Both the position numbers and the translations under genes were made by a program. A stretch of 64,000 bases of DNA from Croceicoccus hydrothermalis (GTDB taxonomy: Bacteria; Pseudomonadota; Alphaproteobacteria; Sphingomonadales; Sphingomonadaceae). Shown here in pieces: positions 46,278 to 54,639 of the stretch. The notes beneath the pieces are model-generated. The model ran no database searches, was not told where the DNA came from, and saw only the letters and a program-made list of their open reading frames with translations. Position 1 is the stretch's first letter. The number at the start of each line of letters is the position of its first letter. Location: contig NZ_JAIQCI010000007.1 in the NCBI RefSeq assembly GCF_022378335.1, positions 62,001-126,000 on the forward strand, read 5' to 3'.

Positions 46278-47800
46278 GTACACCACTGGATTCGCCGGGC
46301 GATATAACCCGGCAGGAGGATTTGCATGCGACGGGGGAGGAAAGGGCCTCTCCCGCCGTCTGGCGTTACGACAGGGCGACACGCGCGACGGTCATCGTCG
46401 ATGCGGCCGATTATTTTCAGTACATGCAGCAGGCGATGATGAATGCGAAGAAGCGCATTCTGCTGATCGGTTGGGATTTCGATACGCGCATCGCGCTTGG
46501 CCGTGGACGACGATGGTATCAGATTTTCGGACGCGACCGGCCGCCGCGGCGACTGGGCCGCTTCGTCGTGTGGCTCGCCAATCGCAATCCCGATCTCGAA
46601 ATTCGCGTGCTGAAATGGGATTTCGGCGCGATCAAGATGTTTTTCCGCGGATCGATGCTGGCCGATATATGGCGCTGGTATCGGCATGACCGGATCGAGT
46701 TCAAGTTCGATTCGATGCATCCGTTCGGTTGTTCTCATCATCAGAAGATCGTCGTCATCGACGATACCGTCGCGGTGTGCGGCGGTATCGACATGACGGC
46801 GGACCGGTGGGACACCCGCGATCACATCGACCGCGACCCGCGCCGCCGGCGACCGGGCGGGCGCCGTTATCCCCCCTGGCACGACATGACGATGATGGTC
46901 GAAGGCGACATTGTGCGCGCGCTGGAGAATCTGGCGTTGACCCGATGGAAGCTGGCGGGCAGGCACGAGCTTCTCCCGGTCGAGGCACAATCGCAGACGG
47001 CATGGCCCAACGGCCTCGAACCCGATTTCGAGGATGTCGAACTCGGCGTGTCGCGCACCCGCGCGCCATATGAGGATATCGAGGAGATCCGCGAGATCGA
47101 GGCTCTTTTCGTTGAGCTGATCGGCCGGGCCAAGAATTTCATCTATGCAGAAAGCCAGTATTTCGCCTCGCGCAAGATTGCGGAAGCGATCTGCCGGCGG
47201 ATGCAGGAGGACGACCCGCCCGAGATCGTCATCGTCAATCCGATGAGCGCCGAAGGCTGGCTCGAGCAGCAGGCGATGGATACCGCCCGCGCGCGCCTCA
47301 TCGAAACGATCGGCCGGAACGATCCCGGCAATCGCTTCCGTCTCTATGTCCCGCACACGGACAAGGGCACGCCGATCTACGTCCATGCCAAGCTGATGAT
47401 CGTGGATGACGAGGTGTTGAAGATCGGGTCGGCGAACATGAACAACCGTTCGCTCGGGCTCGACAGCGAATGCGATCTGCTGCTCGACACGGCGCGCGCG
47501 GCCAATCGGGGGCAGGGCGACAACATCCGTAAGCTGCGCTATTCATTGCTCGCGGAACATCTCGGCATTCCCGAGGGCGAGATCGGCGGATTGCTGGAGA
47601 AATACGGTTCGATGCGCGCGTTGATCCGCGAACATCCGCAGCCTGGGCGCAGCCTCCGCCTGTTCAAGCTCAACAAACTGACCGACGTCGAAAAGACGCT
47701 GGCCGACGAGGAATGGCTGGACCCCGAAAGCCCGGCCGACATGTTCGAGCCGATGAGCAAGCGCAAGGGGCTGTTCCGCCGCCTGCGCCGCCCGAGATAA
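46274..47800 (+). CDS. Phospholipase D-family protein (cardiolipin synthase-like)
   Basis: 508 aa with two HKD motifs: H156-x-K158-x4-D163 in SHHQKIVVIDD and H371-x-K373-x4-D378 in VHAKLMIVDDEVLKIGSANMNNRS. No membrane segments are seen, unlike bacterial Cls, and the length and AlkA-free layout resemble soluble PLD-like transphosphatidylases. It could make or remodel cardiolipin or cleave phospholipid. Translation starts at a GTG in the stop of the hemerythrin gene. A terminator follows. Confidence 0.85.
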   Translation: MSTPLDSPGDITRQEDLHATGEERASPAVWRYDRATRATVIVDAADYFQYMQQAMMNAKKRILLIGWDFDTRIALGRGRRWYQIFGRDRPPRRLGRFVVWLANRNPDLEIRVLKWDFGAIKMFFRGSMLADIWRWYRHDRIEFKFDSMHPFGCSHHQKIVVIDDTVAVCGGIDMTADRWDTRDHIDRDPRRRRPGGRRYPPWHDMTMMVEGDIVRALENLALTRWKLAGRHELLPVEAQSQTAWPNGLEPDFEDVELGVSRTRAPYEDIEEIREIEALFVELIGRAKNFIYAESQYFASRKIAEAICRRMQEDDPPEIVIVNPMSAEGWLEQQAMDTARARLIETIGRNDPGNRFRLYVPHTDKGTPIYVHAKLMIVDDEVLKIGSANMNNRSLGLDSECDLLLDTARAANRGQGDNIRKLRYSLLAEHLGIPEGEIGGLLEKYGSMRALIREHPQPGRSLRLFKLNKLTDVEKTLADEEWLDPESPADMFEPMSKRKGLFRRLRRPR

Positions 47801-47820
47801 GGGCGTAACCGGCGCATGAA

Positions 47821-47854
47821 AAAGGGGGCGCTCCGTCGTGGAAGCGCCCCCTTT
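47821..47854. terminator. Bidirectional terminator between the PLD-like and peroxiredoxin genes
   Basis: AAAGGGGGCGCT (47821-47832) pairs with AGCGCCCCCTTT (47843-47854), so both strands have a T run after a strong stem. It separates the convergent genes. Confidence 0.85.
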
Positions 47855-47876
47855 GTCACGATTGCTATGGTAGCGA

Positions 47877-48356
47877 TCAAAGCTGGTTGAGCATGTGCTC
47901 CGCGCTGCTGACCTTGAAATCGCCGCTTTCTTCGACGTTGAGCGAGGTCACCTTGCCATCGTCGACGATCATGGCCCAGCGTTGTCCGCGCTTGCCAAGG
48001 CCAAAGCCGCTGCCGTCCATGGTGAGGCCGAGCGCCTCTGCAAACTCGCCATTGCCGTCCGCCAGCATGGTGATATCCTTCGATCCGTCACGCTCGTTCC
48101 AGGCGCCCATGACAAAGGCATCGTTCACCGCGGTGCAGGCGATCTCGTCGATGCCCTTGGCTTTGAGTTCCTCGGCCTTGTCCGCGAAACCGGGCAGGTG
48201 GCGGGCGGAGCAGGTCGGGGTAAAGGCACCCGGAACCGAGAACAGGGCGACCTTGCGCCCCGCGAAATAATCCTTCGCCTGCACAGGAGCCGGGCCGTCG
48301 GGGGTGGCTTTCACCAGTTTTGCGTCGGGGAGCGTATCGCCTTGCTTGATCGTCAT
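47877..48356 (-). CDS. Peroxiredoxin, Prx5-type
   Basis: 159-aa thiol peroxidase reducing hydroperoxides. The peroxidatic Cys is in VPGAFTPTCSARHLPGF, and the length and N-terminal TLPDAKL are of the Prx5/glutaredoxin-linked class. The ATG at 48356 was chosen because the sequence upstream has no similarity and MTIKQGD is the usual start. It is divergent from ahcY with the long palindrome between them. Confidence 0.92.
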   Translation of the reverse strand: MTIKQGDTLPDAKLVKATPDGPAPVQAKDYFAGRKVALFSVPGAFTPTCSARHLPGFADKAEELKAKGIDEIACTAVNDAFVMGAWNERDGSKDITMLADGNGEFAEALGLTMDGSGFGLGKRGQRWAMIVDDGKVTSLNVEESGDFKVSSAEHMLNQL

Positions 48357-48441
48357 GAACGGGTCCTTCTGTCTGACTGTGATGTCACCGTGCCAGATAG
48401 GCGGCATCTCGCGGGCGACAAGAGAGTGGCACGCGCGGGGT

Positions 48442-48469
48442 GCACATATAAAGTTTCCTTTATATTTGC
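48442..48469. promoter_or_regulatory. Long AT-rich palindrome between peroxiredoxin and ahcY
   Basis: GCACATATAAAG (48442-48453), a TTTC spacer, and CTTTATATTTGC (48458-48469): 12-bp arms with one mismatch. It stands out in a GC-rich setting and looks like an operator for a dimeric regulator. ArsR-type SahR has been described as controlling ahcY in Proteobacteria, so it is a candidate, without proof. Confidence 0.55.
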
Positions 48470-48566
48470 CCTCTACGCGTCGAGGCGTTAAAGCGCGAAG
48501 CGATACAGGCGCCCTTTGCCGGGGCCGAACCATTGTCTTTCATCATTTTCACAGGAGCACAGCGCC

Positions 48567-49982
48567 TTGGCCACTGCTGCAAAAAACGAAGATTACGTCA
48601 TCGCCGACATCGGCCTTGCCGAATATGGTCGCGATGAAATCGCGATCGCCGAAACCGAAATGCCGGGGCTGATGGCGCTGCGCGAGGAATTTGGCGAGAG
48701 CAAGCCGCTCACCGGCGCGCGCATCACCGGCTCGCTCCACATGACGATCCAGACAGCCGTGCTCATCCAGACGCTCACCGCGCTGGGTGCCGAGGTGCGC
48801 TGGGCCACGTGCAATATTTTCTCGACACAGGATCACGCCGCGGCCGCAATTGCCGAAAGCGGCGTGCCGGTCTTCGCGATCAAGGGTGAAAGCCTCGCCG
48901 ATTACTGGGATTATGTCGGCCGCATCTTCGAATGGGACGCCGACGGTTCGGACAATACCGCGAACCTCATCCTCGACGATGGCGGCGATGCGACGATGTT
49001 CGCGCTCTGGGGCGCGCGGCTCGAGGCGGGCGAGGAAATGCCCGACCCCGAAAACGCCGAAGAGATCGAGATGCAGCGCGCGTTGAAGGCCTTCATCAAG
49101 CGCAAGCCCGGCTACCTCACCCGCAGCGTCGAGGCCATTCGCGGCGTGTCGGAGGAAACGACGACCGGCGTGCACCGCCTTTATCACATTGCCAAGGCCG
49201 GCAAGCTGCCGTTCCCGGCGATCAACGTGAACGATTCGGTGACCAAGTCGAAGTTCGACAATCTCTATGGTTGCAAGGAATCGCTGGTCGATGCGATCCG
49301 CCGTGCGACCGACGTGATGCTGGCCGGGAAGGTCGCCTGCGTCGCGGGCTTCGGCGATGTCGGCAAGGGCAGCGCCGATTCGCTGCGCAATGGCGGCGCC
49401 CGCGTCATGGTGACCGAGGTCGACCCGATCTGCGCGCTTCAGGCGGCGATGGAAGGGTACGAGGTCGTCACGATGGAAGACGCGGTGAAACGCTGCGACA
49501 TTTTCGTGACGGCGACCGGCAATGAGGGCGTCATCACCGGCGAGCACATGAAGGCGATGAAGAACATGGCCATCGTGTGCAACATCGGCCATTTCGATTC
49601 CGAGATCCAGATTTCCGCGCTCGACAATTACGAGTGGAAGCAGATCAAGCCCGGCACCGATCTCGTGACCTTCCCCGATGGCAAGCAATTGCTCATTCTG
49701 GCGAAGGGCCGCCTGGTCAATCTGGGCTGTGCGACCGGGCACCCCAGCTTTGTCATGAGCAACAGCTTCACCAATCAGGTGCTCGCGCAGATCGAGCTTT
49801 TCACCAAGGGCGACGAATACAAGAACGACGTCTATGTCCTGCCCAAGCATCTGGACGAGAAGGTCGCCTCGCTTCACCTTGAACAGCTTGGCGTGAAGCT
49901 GACCAAATTGTCGAAGCGGCAGGCCGATTATATCGGCGTTCCGGTCGAAGGCCCGTTCAAGCCGGAACATTACCGCTACTGA
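48567..49982 (+). CDS. ahcY: S-adenosylhomocysteinase
   Basis: NAD+-dependent hydrolase of S-adenosylhomocysteine to homocysteine and adenosine, 471 aa, key to the activated-methyl cycle. Seen: [65 protein letters not shown] and the C-terminal [25 protein letters not shown]. The start is a TTG at 48567, 9 bp after AGGAG; no ATG in frame lies nearby. Confidence 0.96.
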   Translation: MATAAKNEDYVIADIGLAEYGRDEIAIAETEMPGLMALREEFGESKPLTGARITGSLHMTIQTAVLIQTLTALGAEVRWATCNIFSTQDHAAAAIAESGVPVFAIKGESLADYWDYVGRIFEWDADGSDNTANLILDDGGDATMFALWGARLEAGEEMPDPENAEEIEMQRALKAFIKRKPGYLTRSVEAIRGVSEETTTGVHRLYHIAKAGKLPFPAINVNDSVTKSKFDNLYGCKESLVDAIRRATDVMLAGKVACVAGFGDVGKGSADSLRNGGARVMVTEVDPICALQAAMEGYEVVTMEDAVKRCDIFVTATGNEGVITGEHMKAMKNMAIVCNIGHFDSEIQISALDNYEWKQIKPGTDLVTFPDGKQLLILAKGRLVNLGCATGHPSFVMSNSFTNQVLAQIELFTKGDEYKNDVYVLPKHLDEKVASLHLEQLGVKLTKLSKRQADYIGVPVEGPFKPEHYRY

Positions 49983-50030
49983 TCGGATCAGTTTTCCGGG
50001 GCCGGACGGCATCGGACAGATTGTAATGGA

Positions 50031-50075
50031 AGCCCGCATTCCCTAGCCCTATGGGCATGGGTATGCGGGCTTTTT
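50031..50075 (+). terminator. Rho-independent terminator after ahcY
   Basis: AGCCCGCAT (50031-50039) pairs with ATGCGGGCT (50063-50071), with GCCC/GGGC pairing inside the loop, followed by a T run (50071-50075). Confidence 0.85.
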
Positions 50076-50112
50076 CCATTCTGGCACGATCGCGCGGCGC
50101 AAGGGTGCGACG

Positions 50113-52407
50113 GTGGAATTGAGCGGGATCGCTCTTGCCGCCATCGGGCTGATCCTCGCCGGGTGGACGATGGCCGCGGTCTTTGCGGTCATGCGGACCC
50201 GCGCCATCGCGGCTCATCACGCCAAGGCACCGCCCGATCACCTCCAATCGATGATCGACGCCGCGCCGGCACAGCCGCTTCTCATCGATGCATCGATGCG
50301 GATCGAGGGGCCGGCACGGCTCGCGCGATGGCTGGGGTGCGACCGGATGCCCGCGACCATGGCCGAACTGTCCCAGGACGAAGGCGGGCTGTCGGCGGCC
50401 GATGTCGAGGCGCTCGCCAAAGCGGTTCGCGATACCAAGGTATCGGCCACGCCCTTTCGCATGACGGTGCGGCCCGGCGGTGGTCCGCGCACGATCATGC
50501 TGGAGGGGAAGGTCGCCGATTCGCGCAATGCGCCGGCCGGCTCGGTGCTGGTATGGGCGATCGATGTGACGAACATGGCCGACGATATCGAACGTCTGTC
50601 AGGCGAACGTGACAAGGTGCGCAGCGAGTATGCGGCGCTCTCCGGCCTTATCGAGGCGGCGCCCATACCCATGTGGTTTCGCGGCCCCGATGGGAAGATG
50701 AAGCTGGTGAACGAGGCCTATGTCCGCAGCGTCGGCGCGCCGGATGCCGGGCGCACCACCGCCGCCAATATCGAGCTGGTCGAATCCATCGCCGGGGTCG
50801 ATGCCGCCGACGTGGCGAGCCAGGCCTTCGCCGCGCGCCGCCCGGTCGAGCGTACGGTGATGGCCACGATCGGCGGCGAACGCCGTGCCCTGCGCGTGAG
50901 CGATGTGCCGGTGGGACAGGAAGGCGTCGCAGGCTATGCCATCGATGTCGAGGATGTGGAGCAGCTGTCGCGCGAATTTCGCATGTTTCGCGCCGCGCAG
51001 CGGGCCTTGCTGGATCAGCTTTCGTCCGGGGTCGCGCAATTCGACCGCAACCGGAACCTCGTTTTCATCAACCTGCCGATGCGGCGCATATTCGATCTTC
51101 CCGGCGATGTCGGGCGCGAATCGCTGCCGGTAGGCCGGGTTCTGGACATGATGCGCGATTCCAACCGGCTTCCGCAGGTGCGCGACTTCCCCCAATGGCG
51201 CCGCGAGCATGAGGCATGGTTCACCGCCAGCGATGCGCAGGACGAGGAATGGGTGCTGGCCGATGGCACGCATCTGCGCGTCGTGGCGCAGCCGATGCCG
51301 GACGGCGGGTTGATGATGATCGTGGAGGACCGGACCGAACAGCTCAAGCTCGCCAGTTCGCGCGACACCTTGCTGCGCGTGCGGTCGGCGACCTTGGACA
51401 GCCTGTTCGAGGCGCTCGCCGTGTTCGCGCCCGATGGCAAGGTGCAGATGTGGAACCGCCGGTTCGGCACCGAATGGCGGCTGGCCGAAAAATTCCTGGC
51501 GACGCATCCCCATGTCGATGCGCTTCTGCCCGCGCTGCAATCGCAGCTCGATAATGAAAGCGATGCGGAGCATATCGCGCATATCATCGAATCGGCGACC
51601 CTGCGCCGCAAGCGTGCGAGCCGGCGCGTCGCGATGAAGGATGGCCGCACGCTCGCGCTGATGGGGGTGCCGCTGCCCGACGGGAACGGCATGCTGTCCG
51701 CGCTCGACATCACCGATTCGCAAAAGGCGGAGGCCGCGCTGATCGAGCGGAACAAGGCGCTGGTCGAGGCGGATGCGGTGAAGACCCGCTTCCTCGCCAA
51801 TATGAGCTATGAATTCCGCACGCCGCTCACCTCCATCATGGGGTTTGCCGAAATGCTGCATAGCGGCGTGGCCGGCACGCTGAACGAAAAGGAGATGGAT
51901 TACGTCGATGCGATCCTTTCTTCGACACAGCGCCTCTCGGATCAGATCGAGGCGGTGCTCGACCTTACGCAGAGCGAGGCAGGCATGTTGCCGCTGGTGC
52001 ATGAGACGGTCGAACTGATGGCGCTCGTCACCGAACTTGCGCATGAACGGGCCGAGCGTATCGATACCGAGGCGTTGACGCTGAACGTGCGCGGGGACCG
52101 GTCTTCGGGCAGCGTGCAGGGCGACCGCCGCCGCCTTCGCCGGGCGATCGGCAATGTCCTCGACAATGCCATTTCGGCGAGCGCGCGCGGCGGCCAGATC
52201 AATGTCGAACTGCGGCGCAAACCCAATGGCGCGGTTATCCGGGTGGCGCATGTCTCCACCGGCAAGACCTCCGGCGGCGAGGCGGCCCGACAGACCGCGG
52301 GCCTTGGCCTGCCGCTCGCGCGCGAATTGATCGAGGCGCATGGCGGACGGCTCGATTTCATGCATGGCGACGGACAGGTCGTGCAGGCGGCGATCTTCCT
52401 GCCATGA
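50113..52407 (+). CDS. divL: DivL-type PAS/histidine-kinase-like cell-cycle protein
   Basis: 764 aa. One N-terminal membrane segment (about residues 5-27), several PAS-like domains (roughly 100-520), then a kinase-like DHp/ATPase module. The DHp box reads FLANMSYEFRTPLTSIMGF, with Tyr566 where kinases have the phospho-acceptor His, the hallmark of Caulobacter DivL. The ATPase part keeps NVLDNA and GLGLPLARELIEAHGG but the expected DxGxG box is replaced near VRVAHVSTGKTS. DivL regulates the CckA-CtrA pathway through protein contact. A GTG start at 50113 follows AAGGG; the tsaE start overlaps its stop. Confidence 0.9.
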   Translation: MELSGIALAAIGLILAGWTMAAVFAVMRTRAIAAHHAKAPPDHLQSMIDAAPAQPLLIDASMRIEGPARLARWLGCDRMPATMAELSQDEGGLSAADVEALAKAVRDTKVSATPFRMTVRPGGGPRTIMLEGKVADSRNAPAGSVLVWAIDVTNMADDIERLSGERDKVRSEYAALSGLIEAAPIPMWFRGPDGKMKLVNEAYVRSVGAPDAGRTTAANIELVESIAGVDAADVASQAFAARRPVERTVMATIGGERRALRVSDVPVGQEGVAGYAIDVEDVEQLSREFRMFRAAQRALLDQLSSGVAQFDRNRNLVFINLPMRRIFDLPGDVGRESLPVGRVLDMMRDSNRLPQVRDFPQWRREHEAWFTASDAQDEEWVLADGTHLRVVAQPMPDGGLMMIVEDRTEQLKLASSRDTLLRVRSATLDSLFEALAVFAPDGKVQMWNRRFGTEWRLAEKFLATHPHVDALLPALQSQLDNESDAEHIAHIIESATLRRKRASRRVAMKDGRTLALMGVPLPDGNGMLSALDITDSQKAEAALIERNKALVEADAVKTRFLANMSYEFRTPLTSIMGFAEMLHSGVAGTLNEKEMDYVDAILSSTQRLSDQIEAVLDLTQSEAGMLPLVHETVELMALVTELAHERAERIDTEALTLNVRGDRSSGSVQGDRRRLRRAIGNVLDNAISASARGGQINVELRRKPNGAVIRVAHVSTGKTSGGEAARQTAGLGLPLARELIEAHGGRLDFMHGDGQVVQAAIFLP

Positions 52408-52868
52408 CGGAGGGCGCGCCCGTGCTCCGCCTGCCGCTTCGTGATGAGGCGGCGACCCATGCGTTGGGCCGCCGTATCGCGGCGCGATTGCGCGGCGGCG
52501 ATGTCGTCGCGCTTTCGGGCGGGCTCGGCATGGGAAAGACCACGATGGCACGCGCCATCATCGCCGCGCTCGGCCACACGGGCGAGGTGCCGAGCCCCAG
52601 CTTCGCCATCATACAGACCTATGATCCGCCGTCGGTTTCGCTGCCGATATGCCATGCCGATTTCTACCGGCTCGACGATCCGGCGGAGGTGGAGGAGCTC
52701 GGCCTCGACGACTATCGTGACGGGGCGGCGCTCATCGCGGAGTGGCCGGAGCATGCCGGCGGTTTCGAATTCGACACAGCCTGCCTTTCGATCCGTCTCG
52801 AACCCGCGGACGAAGGGCGCATCGCCATTGTGAAAGGCGCAAAGGATTGGCAAGGGCGAATGCCATGA
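52404..52868 (+). CDS. tsaE: tRNA threonylcarbamoyladenosine synthesis ATPase TsaE
   Basis: 154-aa P-loop protein that works with TsaB/TsaD in making t6A37 of tRNAs reading ANN codons. Walker A GGLGMGKTTMARAI; SPSFAIIQTYD and HADFYRLDDPAEVEELGLDDY are family signatures. Both ends overlap neighbours (ATGA with divL and with amgK). Confidence 0.94.
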   Translation: MTEGAPVLRLPLRDEAATHALGRRIAARLRGGDVVALSGGLGMGKTTMARAIIAALGHTGEVPSPSFAIIQTYDPPSVSLPICHADFYRLDDPAEVEELGLDDYRDGAALIAEWPEHAGGFEFDTACLSIRLEPADEGRIAIVKGAKDWQGRMP

Positions 52869-53908
52869 CCGCAAAGACGAATACGCCCCCCGAACAATCC
52901 GCATCGCCCGTGCCGCCGCGCATCCTCGCCTTCCTCGACAATGCCGGATGGGGGGACGCGCATGTCGAGCCTTTGCCCGGTGATGCGTCCTTTCGCCGGT
53001 ATTACAGAGCGCGGCGGAGCGGGGGAGAGAGCGCCATGTTGATGGACGCCCCGCCCCCGAACGAGGATCCGCGCCCGTTCCTCGACGCCGCAGAATATCT
53101 TACGCGGCACGGGTTTCGCGCGCCCGGCGTGCTGGCGCAGGACGCGGCGCGCGGGCTCGTCCTGCTCGAGGATTTCGGCGACCGGCGCATGCGCGACCAT
53201 CTCGACCTTCACGCAGGGGATGAGAGCGCGGTCTATCGCGATGCGGTCGATGTTCTGGCCCGTTTGCGCGATGCACCGGCCGGTCCGTTCCGGCCCTATG
53301 ACATGTCCGAATATCTGCGCGAGGCGAAGCTGTTCACCGAGTGGTTCTGCATTCCGCGGGGCTTGCGCGTCGACGACGACGGGTTCGAGCAGGCCTGGCG
53401 TGAGGTGCTGTCACCGCTCGACGATGGCGCGGGTGTGACGGTGCTGCGTGATTATCATGCGGAGAATATCATGTTGCTCGACGAGGAAGCCGGTGCCGGC
53501 GGGGCCGCGCCTTATGGACAGGGGCTTCTCGATTTTCAGGACGCGCTGATCGGTCATCCCGCCTACGACCTCGTCTCCCTGCTTCAGGATGCACGGCGCG
53601 AGGTGAGCGAGACGCTGGAGGCCGAAATGCTCGACCATTATGCGAGCCGGACCGGCGCGGGCGATGCGTTCCGCGCCGATTATGCGCGGCTCGGCGCACA
53701 GCGCAACGCCAAGATCGTCGGCATTTTCATGCGGCTTTCGCACCGCGATGGAAAGCATCGCTACCTATCGCTCATCCCGCGGGTGTGGGCCGCGATGGAA
53801 CGCGACCTCGCCCACCCTGCGCTGGCACCCGTCGCGCGGTGGTTCGATGCGAATATTCCCTCCGAAATCCGGATGGCGAACGGTGCGCCGCTCGGGGACG
53901 GGCAATGA
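52865..53908 (+). CDS. amgK: Aminoglycoside-phosphotransferase-fold kinase, AmgK-like
   Basis: 347 aa. The APH catalytic motifs LRDYHAENIMLLD and LLDFQDALIGHPAYDLVSLLQDA are intact, and PLPGDASFRRYYR is typical of the AmgK group. AmgK phosphorylates N-acetylmuramate and N-acetylglucosamine at the anomeric position, salvaging cell-wall sugars without going through de novo synthesis. The next gene, MurU, uses the MurNAc-1-phosphate. The pair is known in pseudomonads, where it lowers sensitivity to fosfomycin. Start overlaps the tsaE stop. Confidence 0.85.
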   Translation: MTAKTNTPPEQSASPVPPRILAFLDNAGWGDAHVEPLPGDASFRRYYRARRSGGESAMLMDAPPPNEDPRPFLDAAEYLTRHGFRAPGVLAQDAARGLVLLEDFGDRRMRDHLDLHAGDESAVYRDAVDVLARLRDAPAGPFRPYDMSEYLREAKLFTEWFCIPRGLRVDDDGFEQAWREVLSPLDDGAGVTVLRDYHAENIMLLDEEAGAGGAAPYGQGLLDFQDALIGHPAYDLVSLLQDARREVSETLEAEMLDHYASRTGAGDAFRADYARLGAQRNAKIVGIFMRLSHRDGKHRYLSLIPRVWAAMERDLAHPALAPVARWFDANIPSEIRMANGAPLGDGQ

Positions 53909-54639
53909 CGCTCGGCCGCGAACCGCTTGCCAGCGACGTGGCGATGGTGATGGCCGCGGGGCTTGGCAAACGCATGCGCCCGCTCACCGCGACGACGCCG
54001 AAACCGATGGTGAAGGTGTGCGGCAAGCCGATGCTGGACCATGCGCTCGACCGGCTGGCGGATGCGGGCGTCGCGCGGGCGGTGGTGAACGTGCATTATC
54101 TTGCCGACGCGATCGAGGCGCACGTAAAACGGCGCAACGCCCCCGCCGTCACCGTTTCGGACGAGCGTGAGCAATTGCTCGAAACGGGCGGCGGGCTGGT
54201 AAAGGCGCTTCCGCTGCTGGATGCCGACAGCTTCTTCTGCCTCAATTCCGATGCGATATGGCTCGACGGGCCGCGCGACGTGTTTCGTCAACTTTCCATG
54301 GCGTGGGATCCTGAACGTATGGACGCTCTGCTGCTGCTGGTGCCGCATATGCGCACGCATAATTACCGGGGGCAGGGGGATTTCCACCTCGATCCGGTGG
54401 GGCAGCTGTCGCGCCGCGCACCGGGACGGGTCGCACCTTTCGTCTTCAGCGGGATACAATTGATCCACCGCCGTCTCCTGCGCGATCCGCCGGCGGAGGC
54501 GAAATTCTCGACCAATGTCTTCTGGCAGCGCGCGATGGAGGAGGGGCGCCTGTTCGGGACCATTCACGCCGGCGAATGGATCGAGATTGGCGAGCCGCAC
54601 CATATCAAACCTGCAGAGGAACTGTTCACGCGTGTCTGA
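53905..54639 (+). CDS. murU: N-acetylmuramate-1-phosphate uridylyltransferase MurU
   Basis: 244-aa nucleotidyltransferase. The signature AMVMAAGLGKRMRPLTATTPKPMV binds the nucleotide; FFCLNSDAIWLDG and FSGIQLIHRRLL are typical of this family. It makes UDP-MurNAc from MurNAc-1-phosphate, completing the salvage begun by AmgK. The ATG at 53905 overlaps the amgK stop; the frame open before it lies inside amgK. Confidence 0.87.
   Translation: MTLGREPLASDVAMVMAAGLGKRMRPLTATTPKPMVKVCGKPMLDHALDRLADAGVARAVVNVHYLADAIEAHVKRRNAPAVTVSDEREQLLETGGGLVKALPLLDADSFFCLNSDAIWLDGPRDVFRQLSMAWDPERMDALLLLVPHMRTHNYRGQGDFHLDPVGQLSRRAPGRVAPFVFSGIQLIHRRLLRDPPAEAKFSTNVFWQRAMEEGRLFGTIHAGEWIEIGEPHHIKPAEELFTRV

Noticed and set aside
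48470-48566. Possible SAH riboswitch upstream of ahcY
   Set aside because: I do not find the conserved GAGGAGCGCUGC-type core; only a generic GC-rich stretch follows the palindrome.
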